Below are positions 16,508 through 25,673 of a stretch of DNA of 43,371 bases, piece by piece. Position numbers and translations under genes: made by a program. Source of the DNA: Gammaproteobacteria bacterium (GTDB lineage Bacteria > Pseudomonadota > Gammaproteobacteria > HK1); NCBI GenBank assembly GCA_022823045.1, contig JAJDXW010000010.1, forward strand, positions 1 through 43,371, given 5' to 3'. The notes below the pieces were generated by a model. It made no database searches. It was not told the origin of the DNA and saw only the letters and a list, made by a program, of their open reading frames with translations. Position 1 is the first letter of the stretch, and each line of letters begins with the position of its first letter.

Positions 16508-17938
16508 TCAGCCGAACCGCACGTACTCGAAGTCCACCGGGTTGCGGTCGACGCCGCGCTCGGGGGGCGCGATCCAGCTCGCGAACCGCCCGGGCTCGTG
16601 CACCGCCTTCGGCATCAGCGACGCCACGTACTCCCGGTCGCGCGCGGTCGGCAGCCATGCGCTCTCGCGGCGGCGCCACTCGTCCTCGCCGATCTCGTCG
16701 CCGGACGGGTTGACGTGGACGTCCCGGAAAATGCCGATGTTCCGGTTGAACGCCCGGTGGGGAAGCGCGAGCTCGAAGTTCACCCCGGCCTCGCGAAGGA
16801 TGCGGTTCCACTTGCGAACCCCGATCTCGACATCGGCGATGAAGTCGTCGCGGAGCCGCTCGTTCAGCACGTTGAGGGCGGGCGCCTCCTCGGTCTCGAA
16901 GCCGCCTCCCCTGGCCGCGGCCGGACGAAGCATGGGGTAGGCGTCGGAATCGAGCCGGTGGTCGTCGTCGATACGGCCCTCCCGGTACCGCCCCTTGAGC
17001 CCCATCGAGTACCAGTTCGCGGAGTTGGTGGAGACCTCCGCCCCGAAGAGATCGAGGGTGACCGAGTAGTGGAAGTTGAGGTACTTCTGGAACGTGACCG
17101 GATCGATGACCCCGAGGGTGCGCGGGTCCGCGTCGGGAGACTCGCGGAGCGCGTCCGCGGTCCGCTGCACCACCCGGGTGAGGCCGGACTCCCCGACGTA
17201 CATGTGGTACGACTCCTCCTTCAGCATGAACCGGCAGGTGCGGGCGAGGGGGTCGAAGCCCGACTCCTGGAGGGCGGCGAGCTGGAACTTCCCGTCCCGA
17301 TCCGTGAAGTAGGTGAACATGAAGAAGGCGAGCCAGTCGGGGGTCGCCTCGTTGAAGGCGCCGAGGATCCGCGGGCGGTCGGCGTCGCCCGAACGCCGCT
17401 CGAGGAGGGCGTCCGCCTCGTCCCGCCCGTCGCGGCCGAAGTGGGCGTGCAGCAGGTAGACCATCGCCCAGAGGTGGCGGCCCTCCTCCACGTTGACCTG
17501 CAGCAGGGAGCGGAGATCGTAGAGCGACGGGCAGGTCGCGCCGAGGTGGCGCTGCTGCTCGACGGAGGCGGGCTCGGTGTCCCCCTGCACGGTGATGATG
17601 CGACGAAGCGCCCCGCGGTGCTCGCCGGGAACCTCCTGCCACACCGGCTCGCCCTTGCGGTCTCCGAACCCGATGACCCGGTCCGCGGTGGACGGGGCGA
17701 GGAAGATTCCCCAGCGGTAGTCCGGCATCTTCACGAAGTCGTAGTGGGCCCAGCCGCTCGTGTCGACGTCGACGGCGGTGCGGAGGTAGATGTCGCTCGT
17801 CTGGAGCCCCACCGGGCCCGCTTCCTTCCACCACTCGACGTACGCCGGCTGCCACGCCTCGAGCGCCCGCCGGAGGCGCCGGTCGTCCCCGAGCCCCACG
17901 TTGTTGGGGATCCGCTGGTTGAGATCGACGCCTGCCAT
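16508..17938 (-). CDS. boxB: Benzoyl-CoA 2,3-epoxidase, oxygenase component BoxB
   Basis: BoxB is the diiron oxygenase that converts benzoyl-CoA to 2,3-epoxybenzoyl-CoA using electrons from BoxA. The 476-residue length matches. Diiron-ligand helices are seen in VNVEEGRHLWAMVYLL and FMLKEESYHMYVGE, which carry the ExxH-type ligands, and family strings such as DLNQRIPNNVGL, WWKEAGP and FNRNIGIFRDV occur. The ATG at 17938 gives MAGVDLNQRIPNNVGL, as expected for BoxB. It starts 2 nt after the boxC stop and is followed by benzoate-CoA ligase. No boxA reductase or boxD semialdehyde dehydrogenase is in this window, so the pathway must be completed elsewhere. Confidence 0.95.
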   Translation of the reverse strand: MAGVDLNQRIPNNVGLGDDRRLRRALEAWQPAYVEWWKEAGPVGLQTSDIYLRTAVDVDTSGWAHYDFVKMPDYRWGIFLAPSTADRVIGFGDRKGEPVWQEVPGEHRGALRRIITVQGDTEPASVEQQRHLGATCPSLYDLRSLLQVNVEEGRHLWAMVYLLHAHFGRDGRDEADALLERRSGDADRPRILGAFNEATPDWLAFFMFTYFTDRDGKFQLAALQESGFDPLARTCRFMLKEESYHMYVGESGLTRVVQRTADALRESPDADPRTLGVIDPVTFQKYLNFHYSVTLDLFGAEVSTNSANWYSMGLKGRYREGRIDDDHRLDSDAYPMLRPAAARGGGFETEEAPALNVLNERLRDDFIADVEIGVRKWNRILREAGVNFELALPHRAFNRNIGIFRDVHVNPSGDEIGEDEWRRRESAWLPTARDREYVASLMPKAVHEPGRFASWIAPPERGVDRNPVDFEYVRFG

Positions 17939-17940
17939 GG

Positions 17941-19599
17941 TCAGACCCTCCGCCGGTCGAATTCGGCTCCGCGCCCCGTCCCGTAGAGCATGAGCGCGCC
18001 GCGCTCGCCCACCGCGTTGGGACGCTGGAATATCCAATTCTGCCACGCGCTGAGCCGCCCGAATATCTTCGACTCCATCGTCTCCGGACCGGGGAACCGG
18101 AGGCTCGCCTCCATGCCGACGAGGGCGTCGGGCGAGAAGCTCGACCGCTCCTCGACCGCGACCCGCACCTCGTCCTCCCAGTCGATGTCGTCGGGGGTGA
18201 AGGTGACGATGCGAAGCGCCTCGGCGGCCTCCGCGTCGAGGGGGCGCCCCACCGCATCCCGAAGGGGCGCCGGGAGTCCCTCGTCCTCCTCCGCCTCCGG
18301 ATAGCGCATCGCGAGCCGGGTAAGGCCGTTGACGGCCGGGTACGCACCGAAGTTGAGGGGCCCGAGGGCCACCTCGGCGGGAGAGACGGCCTCGTCCTCG
18401 TACTCGTCGCCGCGCAGCATGTAGGCGCGGTCCGCGCCGAGCACCGGCTCGAGCAGGGTGCCCGCGAAGCAGCTCCCGGGCTCGACGAGGGCGATCTGGC
18501 TGCGCCCGACCACGTCCAGACGCTTGAGGACCCGCTTCCAGAAGAGCCGCACCTCGCGGGCGAGCCAGTGGTCGCGGTGGTGGGCCGCGAGGAGGGCGTC
18601 GTGGGCGAGCACCCGGGAGAGGTCGCCCCGCGAGCGGAGCAGCCACGTCCCGATCTCGAGCTCGTTGTGGCGCAGGTGCACGATCGCGTCGTCGAGCTCG
18701 CGGGCGAGGGCGAGCGGCCAGAAGCCCTCACCCTCGCGCTCGATCCCGGTGGCGTCGGCCGGGGGGTCCCGCTCCGGTCCGAGGAGGACGAGGTCCGCGG
18801 TCCGGGCGGCGCGGTCGAGCGTGACCTCGAGGTGGCGATATCGTCGTGTGTCCGCCCCGGACTCGCACTCGAGGTCCGGCCACGCGATCCCGCGCGCGGC
18901 GGGGCGGCCCGCGGCGAGGGTCCGGGCGCGTTCGCGAACCGCCTCGTCGAAACGCGAGCGCGGGGCGAGCTCGTCGACGAGGCGCCAGTCCAGGGCGCGG
19001 CGGCCCCGTACCCCCTCCTCCACCGTGCAGAAGAAGTCGGCGTGGTCGCGCCGCACCTTGCGCTTGTCGACGACCCGGGTGAGCCCGCCCGTCCCGGGCA
19101 GGACGCCGAGGAGGGGGACCTCGGGGAGGGACACCGCGCTCGAACCGTCGTCGACCAGCAGGATCCAGTCGCAGGCGAGGGCCAGCTCGTAGCCCCCGCC
19201 CGCGGCCGCGCCGTTGAGCGCCGCGACGTACCGTTGCCCCGAATGGGCGCACGCGTCCTCGATTGCGTTCCGGGTCTCGTTGGTGAACTTGCAGAAGTTG
19301 ACCTTGTCGGCATGGCCCGACCGACCGAGCATCCGGATGTTGGCGCCCGCCGAGAACACCCGGTCGCGGGCGGAGGTGACCACCACCGCCCCCACCTCCG
19401 GGTGCTCGAAGCGAAGCCGTTCGACCGCGTCGTGGAGCTCGATGTCCACCCCGAGGTCGTAGGAGTTGAGCTTGAGCTCGTAGCCGGGATCGAGCCCCCC
19501 CTGCTCGTCCACTTCGAGCCGCAGGGTCGCGACCGCGCCGTCGACCTCGAGCGACCAGTGACGGTACCGGTCCGGCCGGGTCCGGAATTCCACTGTCAT
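17941..19599 (-). CDS. boxC: 2,3-epoxybenzoyl-CoA dihydrolase BoxC
   Basis: BoxC opens the ring of 2,3-epoxybenzoyl-CoA without oxygen, giving 3,4-dehydroadipyl-CoA semialdehyde and formate. The 552-residue product is a double-length crotonase-fold protein. The first half has the oxyanion-hole motifs VFSAGANIRMLG and ALNGAAAGGGYELALACDW. The second half carries degenerate crotonase-like sequence and the conserved C-terminal SKIFGRLSAWQNWIFQRPNA. Formate from this step could feed the folate C1 genes mtdA and fchA found 13 kb away, which is an inference. It starts 1 nt after the stop of a 53-residue membrane protein and is close-packed with boxB. Confidence 0.94.
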   Translation of the reverse strand: MTVEFRTRPDRYRHWSLEVDGAVATLRLEVDEQGGLDPGYELKLNSYDLGVDIELHDAVERLRFEHPEVGAVVVTSARDRVFSAGANIRMLGRSGHADKVNFCKFTNETRNAIEDACAHSGQRYVAALNGAAAGGGYELALACDWILLVDDGSSAVSLPEVPLLGVLPGTGGLTRVVDKRKVRRDHADFFCTVEEGVRGRRALDWRLVDELAPRSRFDEAVRERARTLAAGRPAARGIAWPDLECESGADTRRYRHLEVTLDRAARTADLVLLGPERDPPADATGIEREGEGFWPLALARELDDAIVHLRHNELEIGTWLLRSRGDLSRVLAHDALLAAHHRDHWLAREVRLFWKRVLKRLDVVGRSQIALVEPGSCFAGTLLEPVLGADRAYMLRGDEYEDEAVSPAEVALGPLNFGAYPAVNGLTRLAMRYPEAEEDEGLPAPLRDAVGRPLDAEAAEALRIVTFTPDDIDWEDEVRVAVEERSSFSPDALVGMEASLRFPGPETMESKIFGRLSAWQNWIFQRPNAVGERGALMLYGTGRGAEFDRRRV

Positions 19600-19600
19600 C

Positions 19601-19762
19601 TCAGGCTCCGTACATGCCGAAGAACGCCCCGATGAGCAGCACCGCGGCGACGGCGGCGAGACCGAAGCAGAGCATCGAGAGGTCGCGCATGCGCCCGCGG
19701 AGCTCCACCCCGAGCCACACGAGGACCGCGATCACCGCGAGGATGAGGATGATGACCCGCAT
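19601..19762 (-). CDS. Small hypothetical protein with two membrane helices
   Basis: This 53-residue ORF runs from ATG 19762 to TGA 19603-19601 and fills the gap between dsbC and boxC almost exactly: 11 bp after dsbC and 1 bp before the boxC ATG. The product is MRVIILILAVIAVLVWLG, then a short charged loop (VELRGRMRDLSM), then a second hydrophobic helix (CFGLAAVAAVLLIGAFFG). It is thus a hairpin membrane protein with the positive loop probably in the cytoplasm. Tight spacing and the clean membrane pattern support a real gene. I do not recognise the family. Confidence 0.7.
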   Translation of the reverse strand: MRVIILILAVIAVLVWLGVELRGRMRDLSMLCFGLAAVAAVLLIGAFFGMYGA

Positions 19763-19773
19763 TGCCGCCCCGG

Positions 19774-20502
19774 CTAGCTTCGACCGAGCCGGCTCACGAG
19801 CTCGCGCCAGGGGACGTAGCCACCGATGCTCGTGCCGTCCTCGGTGAAGAGGGTGGGGGTCCCGCTCACGCCGAGCCGCCTACCGAGCTCGTAGTGCTCC
19901 TCCACCGGGTTCTCGCAGGTGGCGGGCGCGATCGCCCGGCCCGCCTTGGCGTCGGTCATCGCCTGATGCCGATCCTCGGCGCACCAGACGGATATGGAGC
20001 GATCGTGGCTCTCCGTGCCGGGAGGCGTCCGCGGCCATGCGGCGTAGCGCACCTCGACCCCGGACTCGTTGAGATCCGGTACTTCAAGATGGAATTTCGA
20101 ACAGTACGGGCAGTCGACGTCGGTGAACACGGTGAGCCGATGCTTCGTCGCGCCGGCCGGAGCGAAGACGATGAGGGCGTCCTCGTCCATCCGGCCGATG
20201 GCGTCCCGGCGCACCTCCCGGCGCGTGTCCTCGGTGAGGTTGCGCCGCGACTCGACCGCGTAGAGGTTGCCGTGGAGGAGGTAGCGTCCGTCCGCGCTCA
20301 CGTAGAGGATCTCGCCCCGGGCGCGCACTTCGTAGAACCCGGGGAGGGGCGCCTCCCGGACGGCGCCGGGCTCGACCGGCCCCACCAAGCTGCGCACCGC
20401 TTCCAGGACCGGACCCGGGACCTCTCCGGCGTGCCCCGCCGGGAGCGCCGTGGCAAAGGCGAGTGCCGCCGTGGCCGCCGCGAGCCATGCCCGAATCGCC
20501 AT
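19774..20502 (-). CDS. dsbC: Periplasmic thiol:disulfide isomerase, DsbC family
   Basis: DsbC is a dimeric V-shaped periplasmic isomerase that corrects wrong disulfides. The 242-residue precursor has a signal peptide ending near PAGHAGE (cleavage about residue 26), an N-terminal dimerisation region, and a thioredoxin-fold domain with the active-site CPYC at residues 131-134 in FTDVDCPYCSKFH and the cis-Pro loop VSGTPTLF. ENPVEEHYELGRRLGV and the final IGGYVPWREL are also family-typical. The ATG at 20502 has AGGA 7 bases upstream. Position after xerD is the usual gammaproteobacterial order, but hom and thrC, often next, are replaced here by box genes. Confidence 0.93.
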   Translation of the reverse strand: MAIRAWLAAATAALAFATALPAGHAGEVPGPVLEAVRSLVGPVEPGAVREAPLPGFYEVRARGEILYVSADGRYLLHGNLYAVESRRNLTEDTRREVRRDAIGRMDEDALIVFAPAGATKHRLTVFTDVDCPYCSKFHLEVPDLNESGVEVRYAAWPRTPPGTESHDRSISVWCAEDRHQAMTDAKAGRAIAPATCENPVEEHYELGRRLGVSGTPTLFTEDGTSIGGYVPWRELVSRLGRS

Positions 20503-20770
20503 CGAAGTTTCCTGCCGCCGCCCGCCTCGCGCCATTCTACGCCCCTGCGCCGCCGGCCGAGCCCGATACGCGACGGAGAGTGACGGGGCCGGGGTTCGGG
20601 ATCGCCCCCCGGGACACCGCCGGCCGCGGACCCTCCGCCCTCCGCGGGGTCCGCGAAGCCGCGGTCGAGTGGCCGTGCCAGGTGCGCGTCGGGTCGGTCC
20701 GCGCTGGAAGATTGGACGTTGCGCGCCCGATTTTGCGGATAGCGGCTACCGTCGAAGCGAAGTCGGCCGG
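20503..20770. other. Intergenic region between xerD and dsbC, 268 bp
   Basis: This is the longest gene-free stretch in the window. Apart from the TAGAAT hexamer at 20534-20539 and short G/C-rich palindromic strings (for instance around 20629-20655) I see no ORF, repeat or RNA gene in it. Confidence 0.5.
20534..20539 (-). promoter_or_regulatory. Candidate -10 element (TAGAAT) of dsbC
   Basis: TAGAAT on the minus strand lies 31 bases before the dsbC ATG, leaving room for the AGGA ribosome site. The -35 region is poor. It suggests that dsbC and the following box genes have their own promoter, separate from the rpsP-xerD transcript. Confidence 0.3.
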
Positions 20771-21657
<887 letters not shown>

Positions 21658-21661
<4 letters not shown>

Positions 21662-22011
21662 TTGCGCTTCAGCTTCTCCTTGATCCGGGCGGACTGGCCG
21701 GAGCGCTCTCGCAGGTAGTAGAGCTTCGCGCGCCGCACCGCCCCGCGGCGTTTGACCTCGATCCCCGCCAGCGCCGGGCTGTGGGTCTGGAACACCCGCT
21801 CGACCCCTTCGCCGTGGGAGACCTTGCGGACGGTGAAGGCGGAGTTGAGACCCCGGTTGCGGATCGCGATGACCACCCCTTCGAACGCCTGGACACGCTC
21901 GCGGGAGCCTTCCCGGACCCGGACCCGTACGACCACCGTATCGCCCGGCGCGAAGTCCGGGAGGTCGGCAACCATCTGCTCGCGTTCGATCTCTTCGATG
22001 ATATTGGCCAT
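21658..22011 (-). CDS. rplS: Large-subunit ribosomal protein bL19
   Basis: bL19 sits at the 30S-50S interface. The 117-residue product has the family pattern [43 protein letters not shown], and [36 protein letters not shown]. The ATG at 22011 gives [13 protein letters not shown], as expected. It lies at the end of the conserved rpsP-rimM-trmD-rplS operon, 106 bp after trmD, and its stop overlaps the xerD start. Confidence 0.97.
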
Positions 22012-22117
22012 GGTTCGTGGTCCGTGCTGTCGAGTGATGCTTTCCCGCCTCTCGTCGTTCGCTCGCCTCGGCGGCGCGCGCGAGGGGGCGGATTTTGCCG
22101 TGAGTTGCGCGCCGGCG

Positions 22118-22870
22118 CTACCCGTTCGGGCGATGTTCGGCGATGAATTCCGCGAGGAGCGCCTCGCGGCCGGCGTCGAGGCCGTGCAGAAGGTCCGGCC
22201 GGCGCAGCCACGTGCGGCCAAGCGCCTGCTTCTCGCGCCAGCGGCGCACCGCGCCGTGGTCTCCGCCGAGGAGCACCGGGGGCACCGCCCGGCCGCCGTG
22301 CTCCGGCCCGAGCCGCTCCGGCCGGGTGTAGTGCGGCCAGTCGAGGAGCCCGTCCGTGAACGAATCCTCCGCGGCCGAGTCACGGTGCCCGAGCGCCCCC
22401 GGCAGGAGCCGGGCCATTGCGTCGATGAGCGCGAGCACGGCCGGCTCCCCCCCACTCAACACGAAGTCGCCGAGCGAGACCTCCTCGTCGACGGCGGCCT
22501 CGACGAGCCGCTCGTCCACGCCCTCGTAGCGTCCGCAGAGAAGCACCAGCGCCTCTTCGCCCGCGAGGCGGCGCACCGCGGCCTGGTCGAGCCGCGCCCC
22601 CTGGGGGCTGAGGAGCACCGTCCGGGCGGGTCCGCCGAGACTGGCGCGGGCCGCCTCGATAGCCCGGAACATCGGCTCGAACATGAGCACCATGCCGGGC
22701 CCGCCGCCGTAGGGGCGGTCATCGACGGTGCGATGCCGGTCGTCGGTGAAGTCGCGCGGGTTGAAGGCGGTCACCGCGAAGAGCCCCCGCTCCTCGGCCC
22801 GGGCCGTCACCCCGCCGGCCCGAAGCGCGTCGAGCATGGCGGGGAAGAGGGTCACCACCGCGATGTTCAC
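22118..22870 (-). CDS. trmD: tRNA (guanine-37-N1)-methyltransferase
   Basis: TrmD methylates G37 next to the anticodon of tRNAs reading CNN and some other codons, preventing +1 frameshifts. The 250-residue product is a SPOUT-knot enzyme with family motifs [46 protein letters not shown] and [15 protein letters not shown]; the last three form the SAM-binding knot. The start is a GTG at 22870 with GAGGAAGG 7 bases upstream. It lies between rimM (49 bp) and rplS (106 bp). Confidence 0.96.
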   Translation of the reverse strand: MNIAVVTLFPAMLDALRAGGVTARAEERGLFAVTAFNPRDFTDDRHRTVDDRPYGGGPGMVLMFEPMFRAIEAARASLGGPARTVLLSPQGARLDQAAVRRLAGEEALVLLCGRYEGVDERLVEAAVDEEVSLGDFVLSGGEPAVLALIDAMARLLPGALGHRDSAAEDSFTDGLLDWPHYTRPERLGPEHGGRAVPPVLLGGDHGAVRRWREKQALGRTWLRRPDLLHGLDAGREALLAEFIAEHRPNG

Positions 22871-22919
22871 CGGCGGGCCTTCCTCGCGCTCCGGCCGGGC
22901 GCCGCGTTCGCGGCCCGGC

Positions 22920-23477
22920 TCATGTCTCGTCTCCGTCGACCGGCCAGGAGACCCGGACGTGGCCCGCGTCGAGGTCCACCTCCCGGACCACCTCGCCGGT
23001 GATGAAGGGGATTATCCGTTCCGGCGCCCGCCCCGCCCCCGGCGCCGGCGGAACATCGGAGTCGGAGCCGGGGCCGACCACCATGACGTCGTTCGCGCCG
23101 GTCTCGATCATCTTCCGCACCACGCCGAGCGATTCACCGCCATCGTCGAGCACCTCGAGCCCGATGAGGTCCACCCAGTAGTACTGCCCGTAGTCCAGCG
23201 CCGGAAACGCGTCGCGCGGGAGGCCGACGCGCGTTCCGGCGAGCTCCGCGGCGGCGTCGCGATCCTCGATTCCCTGAAGGTGTGCCACCAGGACGTTGCC
23301 GTGGGGCCGGGCCGACCGCACCGCCACCGGCCGCCACGCACCGCCGCGCTCGACGAGCCACGTGTCGTGCCGCAGGAGGTCCTCCGGCGGGTCCATGTCG
23401 GAACGGATGCGGACCTGGCCCCGGACGCCGTGCGCGCGGCCGACCGTGCCCACCGGGACCACCGCGGGGCGGCCCAC
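22920..23477 (-). CDS. rimM: Ribosome maturation factor RimM
   Basis: RimM binds ribosomal protein uS19 and helps mature the 30S head. The product (185 residues from the GTG at 23477; a TTG at 23483 would add two) has the N-terminal RimM domain with [18 protein letters not shown] and the PRC-barrel domain with [30 protein letters not shown], and [15 protein letters not shown] Gly/Pro-rich insert ([16 protein letters not shown]) interrupts the PRC barrel just before RIIPFI. It follows rpsP by about 15 bp and precedes trmD, the standard order. Confidence 0.94.
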   Translation of the reverse strand: MGRPAVVPVGTVGRAHGVRGQVRIRSDMDPPEDLLRHDTWLVERGGAWRPVAVRSARPHGNVLVAHLQGIEDRDAAAELAGTRVGLPRDAFPALDYGQYYWVDLIGLEVLDDGGESLGVVRKMIETGANDVMVVGPGSDSDVPPAPGAGRAPERIIPFITGEVVREVDLDAGHVRVSWPVDGDET

Positions 23478-23492
23478 GGCCAAGCCCTGGCC

Positions 23493-23945
23493 CTAGGACT
23501 CTTCGGCGGGCTCCGCGGAAGCCTCGGCGGGTGCTTCGGAGGCTTCCTCCGAGCCGGATTCGGCCGCGTCCGCGGACTCGGATTCGGCGGCGGACTCGGC
23601 CTCGGTCTCGATCCCGGTCCCGGCGGTGGTCTCCGCCTCCGCACCCGCTTGCGCCGCAGCGCCACCCGCCTCCGGCGCGCCGCCGGCAGCGACGAGGGAA
23701 GGCTGCTCGCGCGCTTCGACGACGAGCTTCGCCGCCCGGTCGGTGAGCTGCGCGCCCCGCGCCACCCAGTGATCGACCCGCTCGGTGTTCACCCGAAGGC
23801 GAACCTCTCCCCCGACCGCGATCGGGTTGAAGAAGCCGAGCCGCTCGATGAACCGCCCGTCGCGCGGGCTACGGCTGTCCGCCGCCACGAGGTGGTAGAA
23901 GGGCCGCTTCTTGGCCCCCGCTCTCGCCAGTCGAATCTTGACCAT
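23493..23945 (-). CDS. rpsP: Small-subunit ribosomal protein bS16 with a long acidic C-terminal tail
   Basis: bS16 is an early-binding 30S assembly protein. Residues 1-80 are ordinary bS16: [38 protein letters not shown], and the end of the domain at AKLVVEARE. Most bS16 proteins stop close to here (about 80-95 residues). This one runs to 150 with a tail of about 70 residues made almost wholly of Ala, Glu, Ser, Gly and Thr, with no Lys or Arg. The tail is likely disordered and exposed at the ribosome surface. The ATG at 23945 follows a strong promoter (23984-24012), and rimM follows closely. Core assignment is certain; tail function unknown. Confidence 0.96.
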   Translation of the reverse strand: MVKIRLARAGAKKRPFYHLVAADSRSPRDGRFIERLGFFNPIAVGGEVRLRVNTERVDHWVARGAQLTDRAAKLVVEAREQPSLVAAGGAPEAGGAAAQAGAEAETTAGTGIETEAESAAESESADAAESGSEEASEAPAEASAEPAEES

Positions 23946-23983
23946 CGGCCCCGTGTCCGCCCCTGCCGCAAAGAAAGCGGGCG

Positions 23984-24012
23984 ATTCTAGCCATTCGGCC
24001 ACCACCCCGCAA
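23984..24012 (-). promoter_or_regulatory. Sigma70-like promoter of the rpsP-rimM-trmD-rplS-xerD operon
   Basis: On the minus strand TTGCGG (24012-24007) and TAGAAT (23989-23984) are separated by exactly 17 bases. They lie in the 84-bp gap between the FGE-like gene and rpsP, leaving a leader of about 30 bases. This is one of the best promoter matches in the window. Confidence 0.6.
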
Positions 24013-24029
24013 TGCACACGAGGCTCGGC

Positions 24030-25673
24030 TCAGTCGTAGACCACCCGCAGCCCGATGGCGCGCGAACGGTGGTTCAGGGGGACGAGGCGCCCGAAAGAGG
24101 CCCGCGTCGTCCCGCGGCCGGGAAGAAGCCAGTTGCCGCCCTGCACCCACATCGCATAGTTGCCGCCCGCCACCGCGATGCTCGCGGTCCATTCCGAGAC
24201 GTTCCCCGCGAGGTGCAGCACCCCGTCCGGGCTCGCGTCGCGCGGGTCCTCGCCCGGACACGGCCGGGCCCCGGGCGGCCGGAGCTCTCCGGTCACCGCC
24301 GCCCCGGGGTCGTATCGACCGCCCCACGGATAGGGCCGCGCATCCGGCCCCGTGGCCACCAGCAGCCACTCCTCCTGCCGGGGGAGCCGCCCTCCCGACC
24401 AGCGGGCGAACGCGTCCGCCGCCCACCAGCTCACTCCGGTGACCGGCAGGTCGGGGTCCTCCGCCTGGCGCGCCCAGTCGCGCGGCACGTAGTCCTCGCC
24501 GGCCGGTTCGCGCCGGTTCGCGAACAGTCCGGCGCGGGCGAGCGGATCGTTCAGGAACGCCCGGTACTCGCGGCGGCTCACCTCGCAGCGTCCGACGTCG
24601 AGCCGCCGTGGCGTGCGGGCGGACGTGGCGAGGAGCCGGCGCGCGTTTCGAAGCTGCGACTCGGGAAGCACCACGGCGAGACGGGCCAGCCGCACCCCGG
24701 GCGGGAGGCCGAGCGCGAACTCCCCTCCGTCGATCCGGACCGGGGGAGCCGCCCGGCCGCCCCAGCGCCTCTCCGGGGGCGGGTCCGGCAACGGTGCATC
24801 GTAGACGCAGCGGAATCCGAGGTGATGGCTCCGGGTGGTGGGGGGGACGGAGATCCACGCGGCGTTGAGCGCGTAGAGGGCGCGCACCCGGGACCGGACC
24901 GCCGGCGCGCCGTGGGCGGCCGGCTCGCGAACCCCGGGAGGGACGGCGAGGCTCCCCGCGCTCCATTCCATCGCGTTCGCATTGAGGTCGTGCACGCCCT
25001 CGGGCGAATCCGACGGCGGGTACGAACCGCAGGGTCTCGCCGCGTTGCGATCGGCGTGCAGATAAGGCCAGGCGCCCGGATCGAACTCGTCACCCCAGGC
25101 GTAGAGCCGCCCTTCCCTGCCCCCCGCCGCCGCCTCCAACTCCTCCGTCCAGGGGATGCGACCCCCAGCCGCCGCGCAGTACCGGGCCGCGCCGAAGAAG
25201 TCGACCCCGGTGGCCGGCGAATCGAGAACGCCCGCGACGCGATGCCCGGCCGACGCGCTGACCAGGGAGGGGGCGCGGACGCCGCCCGCATCCGAACGGC
25301 CCCCCCCTCCCTCCTCCGGCTCCGACGGACCGCCCTCCGGACGGTCCGCGGCGGGGCCGTTCCGGAACCAGATGACAAAGCGCTCGAAATCGCTCTGCCG
25401 CACCTCGCAGCGGTCGATCAGGAACGGCGCGAGCCGGACCGTTCGCGCGGGGCGATCGAGGCGCGAGCGGAGCTCGGAGCCGAACGCGCCCGACTCGACG
25501 GCGGCGAGCACGTGGCCGTCGACGGCGCGCGCCCGCGGGTCCGGGGCGGACCGCACCCCGAGCTCCACCGTGACCCGGTCCGCGCCGACGGACTGGAGGA
25601 AGGGGCGCATCAGCAGCGCGACCGCCACCGTCACCGCGACGAGCGGAGCGGCCACCGCGAGCCGGCTCCTCAC
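24030..25673 (-). CDS. Membrane-anchored protein with two FGE/SUMF1-like domains, probably non-catalytic
   Basis: The 547-residue product has one N-terminal membrane helix (LAVAAPLVAVTVAVALLM, about 5-22), so the rest should be periplasmic. Two formylglycine-generating-enzyme-like domains follow. The first has GVDFFGAARYCAAAGGRIPWTEE, LYAWGDEF and NANAMEWSAG, ending LGFRCVYD. The second has GVSWWAADAFARWSGGRLP, YPWGGRY and LAGNVSEWT, ending IGLRVVYD. Neither has the paired active-site Cys seen in true FGE before the GFR ending, so it is probably a binding module rather than an oxidase. The GTG start overlaps the upstream stop as GTGA. It is the last gene of a four-gene operon with channel-type proteins. 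Function unknown. Confidence 0.82.
   Translation of the reverse strand: MRSRLAVAAPLVAVTVAVALLMRPFLQSVGADRVTVELGVRSAPDPRARAVDGHVLAAVESGAFGSELRSRLDRPARTVRLAPFLIDRCEVRQSDFERFVIWFRNGPAADRPEGGPSEPEEGGGGRSDAGGVRAPSLVSASAGHRVAGVLDSPATGVDFFGAARYCAAAGGRIPWTEELEAAAGGREGRLYAWGDEFDPGAWPYLHADRNAARPCGSYPPSDSPEGVHDLNANAMEWSAGSLAVPPGVREPAAHGAPAVRSRVRALYALNAAWISVPPTTRSHHLGFRCVYDAPLPDPPPERRWGGRAAPPVRIDGGEFALGLPPGVRLARLAVVLPESQLRNARRLLATSARTPRRLDVGRCEVSRREYRAFLNDPLARAGLFANRREPAGEDYVPRDWARQAEDPDLPVTGVSWWAADAFARWSGGRLPRQEEWLLVATGPDARPYPWGGRYDPGAAVTGELRPPGARPCPGEDPRDASPDGVLHLAGNVSEWTASIAVAGGNYAMWVQGGNWLLPGRGTTRASFGRLVPLNHRSRAIGLRVVYD

Noticed and set aside
14892-19313. A 1473-residue open frame running through the box genes, and other very long antisense or shifted frames such as 3777-6626.
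   Set aside because: They are by-products of very high G+C, composed of Arg/Pro/Gly/Ala-rich strings, and contradict well-recognised genes in other frames. Only the part from 16490 down (benzoate-CoA ligase) is real.
23975-24008. A string resembling the D-arm of tRNA-Ser/Leu (GTGGCCGAATGGCTAGAAT) before rpsP.
   Set aside because: The flanking sequence does not form acceptor, anticodon or T arms, and the same bases make a good TTGCGG-17-TAGAAT promoter.
24030-25673. A true formylglycine-generating enzyme (sulfatase activator) or EgtB.
   Set aside because: Active-site Cys residues are missing in both domains, and no sulfatase or ergothioneine gene is nearby.
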